This document shows, in pieces, positions 63,043 to 64,000 of a DNA stretch of 64,000 nt (the first letter of the stretch is position 1; each line of letters begins with the position of its first letter). The DNA lies in assembly GCA_947476745.1 (NCBI GenBank), contig CANJRG010000007.1, forward strand, positions 62,001-126,000. The letters run 5' to 3'. Position numbers and translations under genes: made by a program. This DNA comes from Acidimicrobiia bacterium. Lineage in GTDB: Bacteria; Actinomycetota; Acidimicrobiia; Acidimicrobiales; CAIXPF01. A model generated the notes under the pieces. It saw nothing but the letters and a program-made list of their open reading frames with translations, was not told where the DNA came from and did not search any database.

Positions 63043-64000
63043 CGGCGTTGCGTCCGAGCGACAGTTCCGCCGCCTCCCGCCCGGCGATACGGCCGAAGGT
63101 GGCCCCTCGCATCAGGCCCGATCCTGCGGCGTAGTTGTGGTAGAAGAACCCGCCCGCGATCTCGCCGGTGGCGTACAGCCCACCCATCGGGCGGCCCACG
63201 GTGTCGTGCACCCGGGCTCGCCGGTCGATCTTGAGCCCGCCGTAGGTGAAGGTGATCCCGCACGTGACGGCGTAGGCGACATAGGGCGGCCGGTCGATGG
63301 GCTGGCCCCAGTTCGACTTGACCGGCTGGTCCGGCGCTGCGGTGCGCAGCCCGTCCTTGCGGAACGCGTCGAAGCCGGCGTCGTCGGCGCAGGCGGCGTT
63401 GAACTCATCGACGGTGGCCCGCAGACCGTCGGCGGAGATGCCGAGCTTGGCCGCGAGATCCTCGAGCGTGTCGGCCTGCACCGGGATCCCGGTCGAGTAG
63501 CGCGGTTCGAGCAGATGGATCGTCCGCTGATCGAAGATCTGCCAGGCCCGGGCCCCCTGCTGGGCGCGGATCGCCCACCCGGTCTTGGCGTAGGTCAGCC
63601 AGACCTCGTCCTCGCCCTCATCGACGAATCGCTTGCCGTCGCGGTCCACCAGCAGGCAGTAGGGGTAGGAGTACCGGCTCATGCGGTCGGTGAGGGACAG
63701 TTCGCCGACATCGGGGGCATGGGCGTCGAGCGGCGAGGCGTGGGCGCCGCCCCAGTGCCCCGACGGCGCCGCACCCGAGGCGAGGGCGTTCATCAGCACG
63801 TGGCCCATGTTGAAGCGGGTGCCACGCACCTTGACCAGGTCCCAGCCCTCGCCGAGATAGCGCAGCCGCAACTCGGGGTTCGACTCGAACCCGCCGCTGC
63901 CCAGCACCACCGAACTCGCCCGCAGCTCGGTGAAGCCGTCGGCGTCACGAACCTTGGCCCCGACGCAGCGGGACCCCTCGAACAACAGCTCCTGCACCGG
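63035..64000 (-). CDS. TcuA-like FAD-dependent tricarballylate dehydrogenase (5' end beyond window)
   Basis: The C-terminal 320 or so residues of a fumarate reductase-like flavoprotein; the frame is open at the right edge, so the FAD-binding N-terminus lies outside. VVLGSGGFESNPELRLRYLG (start of the visible part), YCLLVDRDGKRFVDE and the C-terminal GITFTYGGLKIDRRARVHDT ... GLYATGEIAGGFFYHNYAAGSGLMRGATFGRIAG are as in TcuA. TcuA oxidises tricarballylate to cis-aconitate. It is followed in an overlapping chain by PrpF-like and lyase-like genes. Confidence 0.85.
   Translation of the reverse strand, partial: PVQELLFEGSRCVGAKVRDADGFTELRASSVVLGSGGFESNPELRLRYLGEGWDLVKVRGTRFNMGHVLMNALASGAAPSGHWGGAHASPLDAHAPDVGELSLTDRMSRYSYPYCLLVDRDGKRFVDEGEDEVWLTYAKTGWAIRAQQGARAWQIFDQRTIHLLEPRYSTGIPVQADTLEDLAAKLGISADGLRATVDEFNAACADDAGFDAFRKDGLRTAAPDQPVKSNWGQPIDRPPYVAYAVTCGITFTYGGLKIDRRARVHDTVGRPMGGLYATGEIAGGFFYHNYAAGSGLMRGATFGRIAGREAAELSLGRNADD

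Overview
The window is very GC-rich, starts many genes with GTG, and chains genes through 4-base GTGA/ATGA overlaps. It carries actinobacterial families: an SCO6745-type protein, a fused two-half ABC exporter, a PaaX-type regulator and DUF35/thiolase-like pairs. This suggests a soil or aquatic member of the Actinomycetota, plausibly Acidimicrobiia. The placement is inferred from gene content only.

Layout. (1) 1-8.8 kb: a large secreted FG-GAP/CBM6/PKD/Calx-beta protein that runs off the left edge, a GDT1/TMEM165-type cation exporter, the wreck of a phytanoyl-CoA dioxygenase gene, and a 1272-residue fused ABC exporter. (2) 9-13.5 kb: an FMN reductase, three overlapping cobalamin genes (cobT, a CobC/CobD-like aminotransferase, cbiB) and a hydroxypyruvate-isomerase-like barrel. 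(3) 13.5-24.3 kb: acyl-CoA and dehydrogenase genes (BadH-like SDR, two enoyl-CoA hydratases, a thiolase-like protein paired with DUF35, an aldehyde dehydrogenase, a CoA-transferase), folD, a protein that looks like an ion-channel family member without its channel, an RraA-type aldolase and a Rid protein. (4) 24.3-38.7 kb: an aromatic-acid catabolic block. pobA-pcaH-pcaG-pcaB converts 4-hydroxybenzoate through protocatechuate to carboxymuconolactone. boxC-boxB-bclA activates benzoate to benzoyl-CoA, epoxidises it and cleaves the ring. A divergent PaaX-like repressor faces boxC. A GMC oxidoreductase with its small subunit, a VOC protein, a cyclophilin and an SDR lie between. boxA and the later pca genes are not in the window. 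(5) 38.7-42.8 kb: a HemW-like radical SAM gene, three tRNA genes (Arg, His, Lys), then debris: an IS3-type transposase broken into two opposed pieces, an orphan amino-acid-binding lipoprotein and the stub of its ATPase. (6) 42.8-64 kb: hydrolases (N-acyl-D-amino-acid deacylase, two amidases, a dehalogenase-like hydrolase), a NUDIX protein, a large secreted protein, an XPB-like helicase, a FadJ-type bifunctional beta-oxidation enzyme, and an overlapping trio (TcuA-like dehydrogenase, PrpF-like isomerase, methylisocitrate-lyase-like enzyme) that suggests tricarboxylate metabolism.

Most notable finding: at 57629-58606 a GrdB-family reductase gene is interrupted by a single in-frame TGA at the position where glycine/proline-reductase B proteins carry selenocysteine (UPVC motif). 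A 7-bp hairpin with a loop G follows 10 bases after the TGA. I read this as a selenoprotein rather than a pseudogene.

Second: pobA is preceded by five tandem 17-bp repeats. Each forms a six-codon mini-ORF that overlaps the next by ATGA, and the last overlaps the pobA start.

Other oddities are a thiolase-like protein with serine in place of the catalytic cysteine, a repeat insertion inside the PaaX-like regulator, a recurring GTACC...GGTAC palindrome, and several GC-rich intergenic microarrays.
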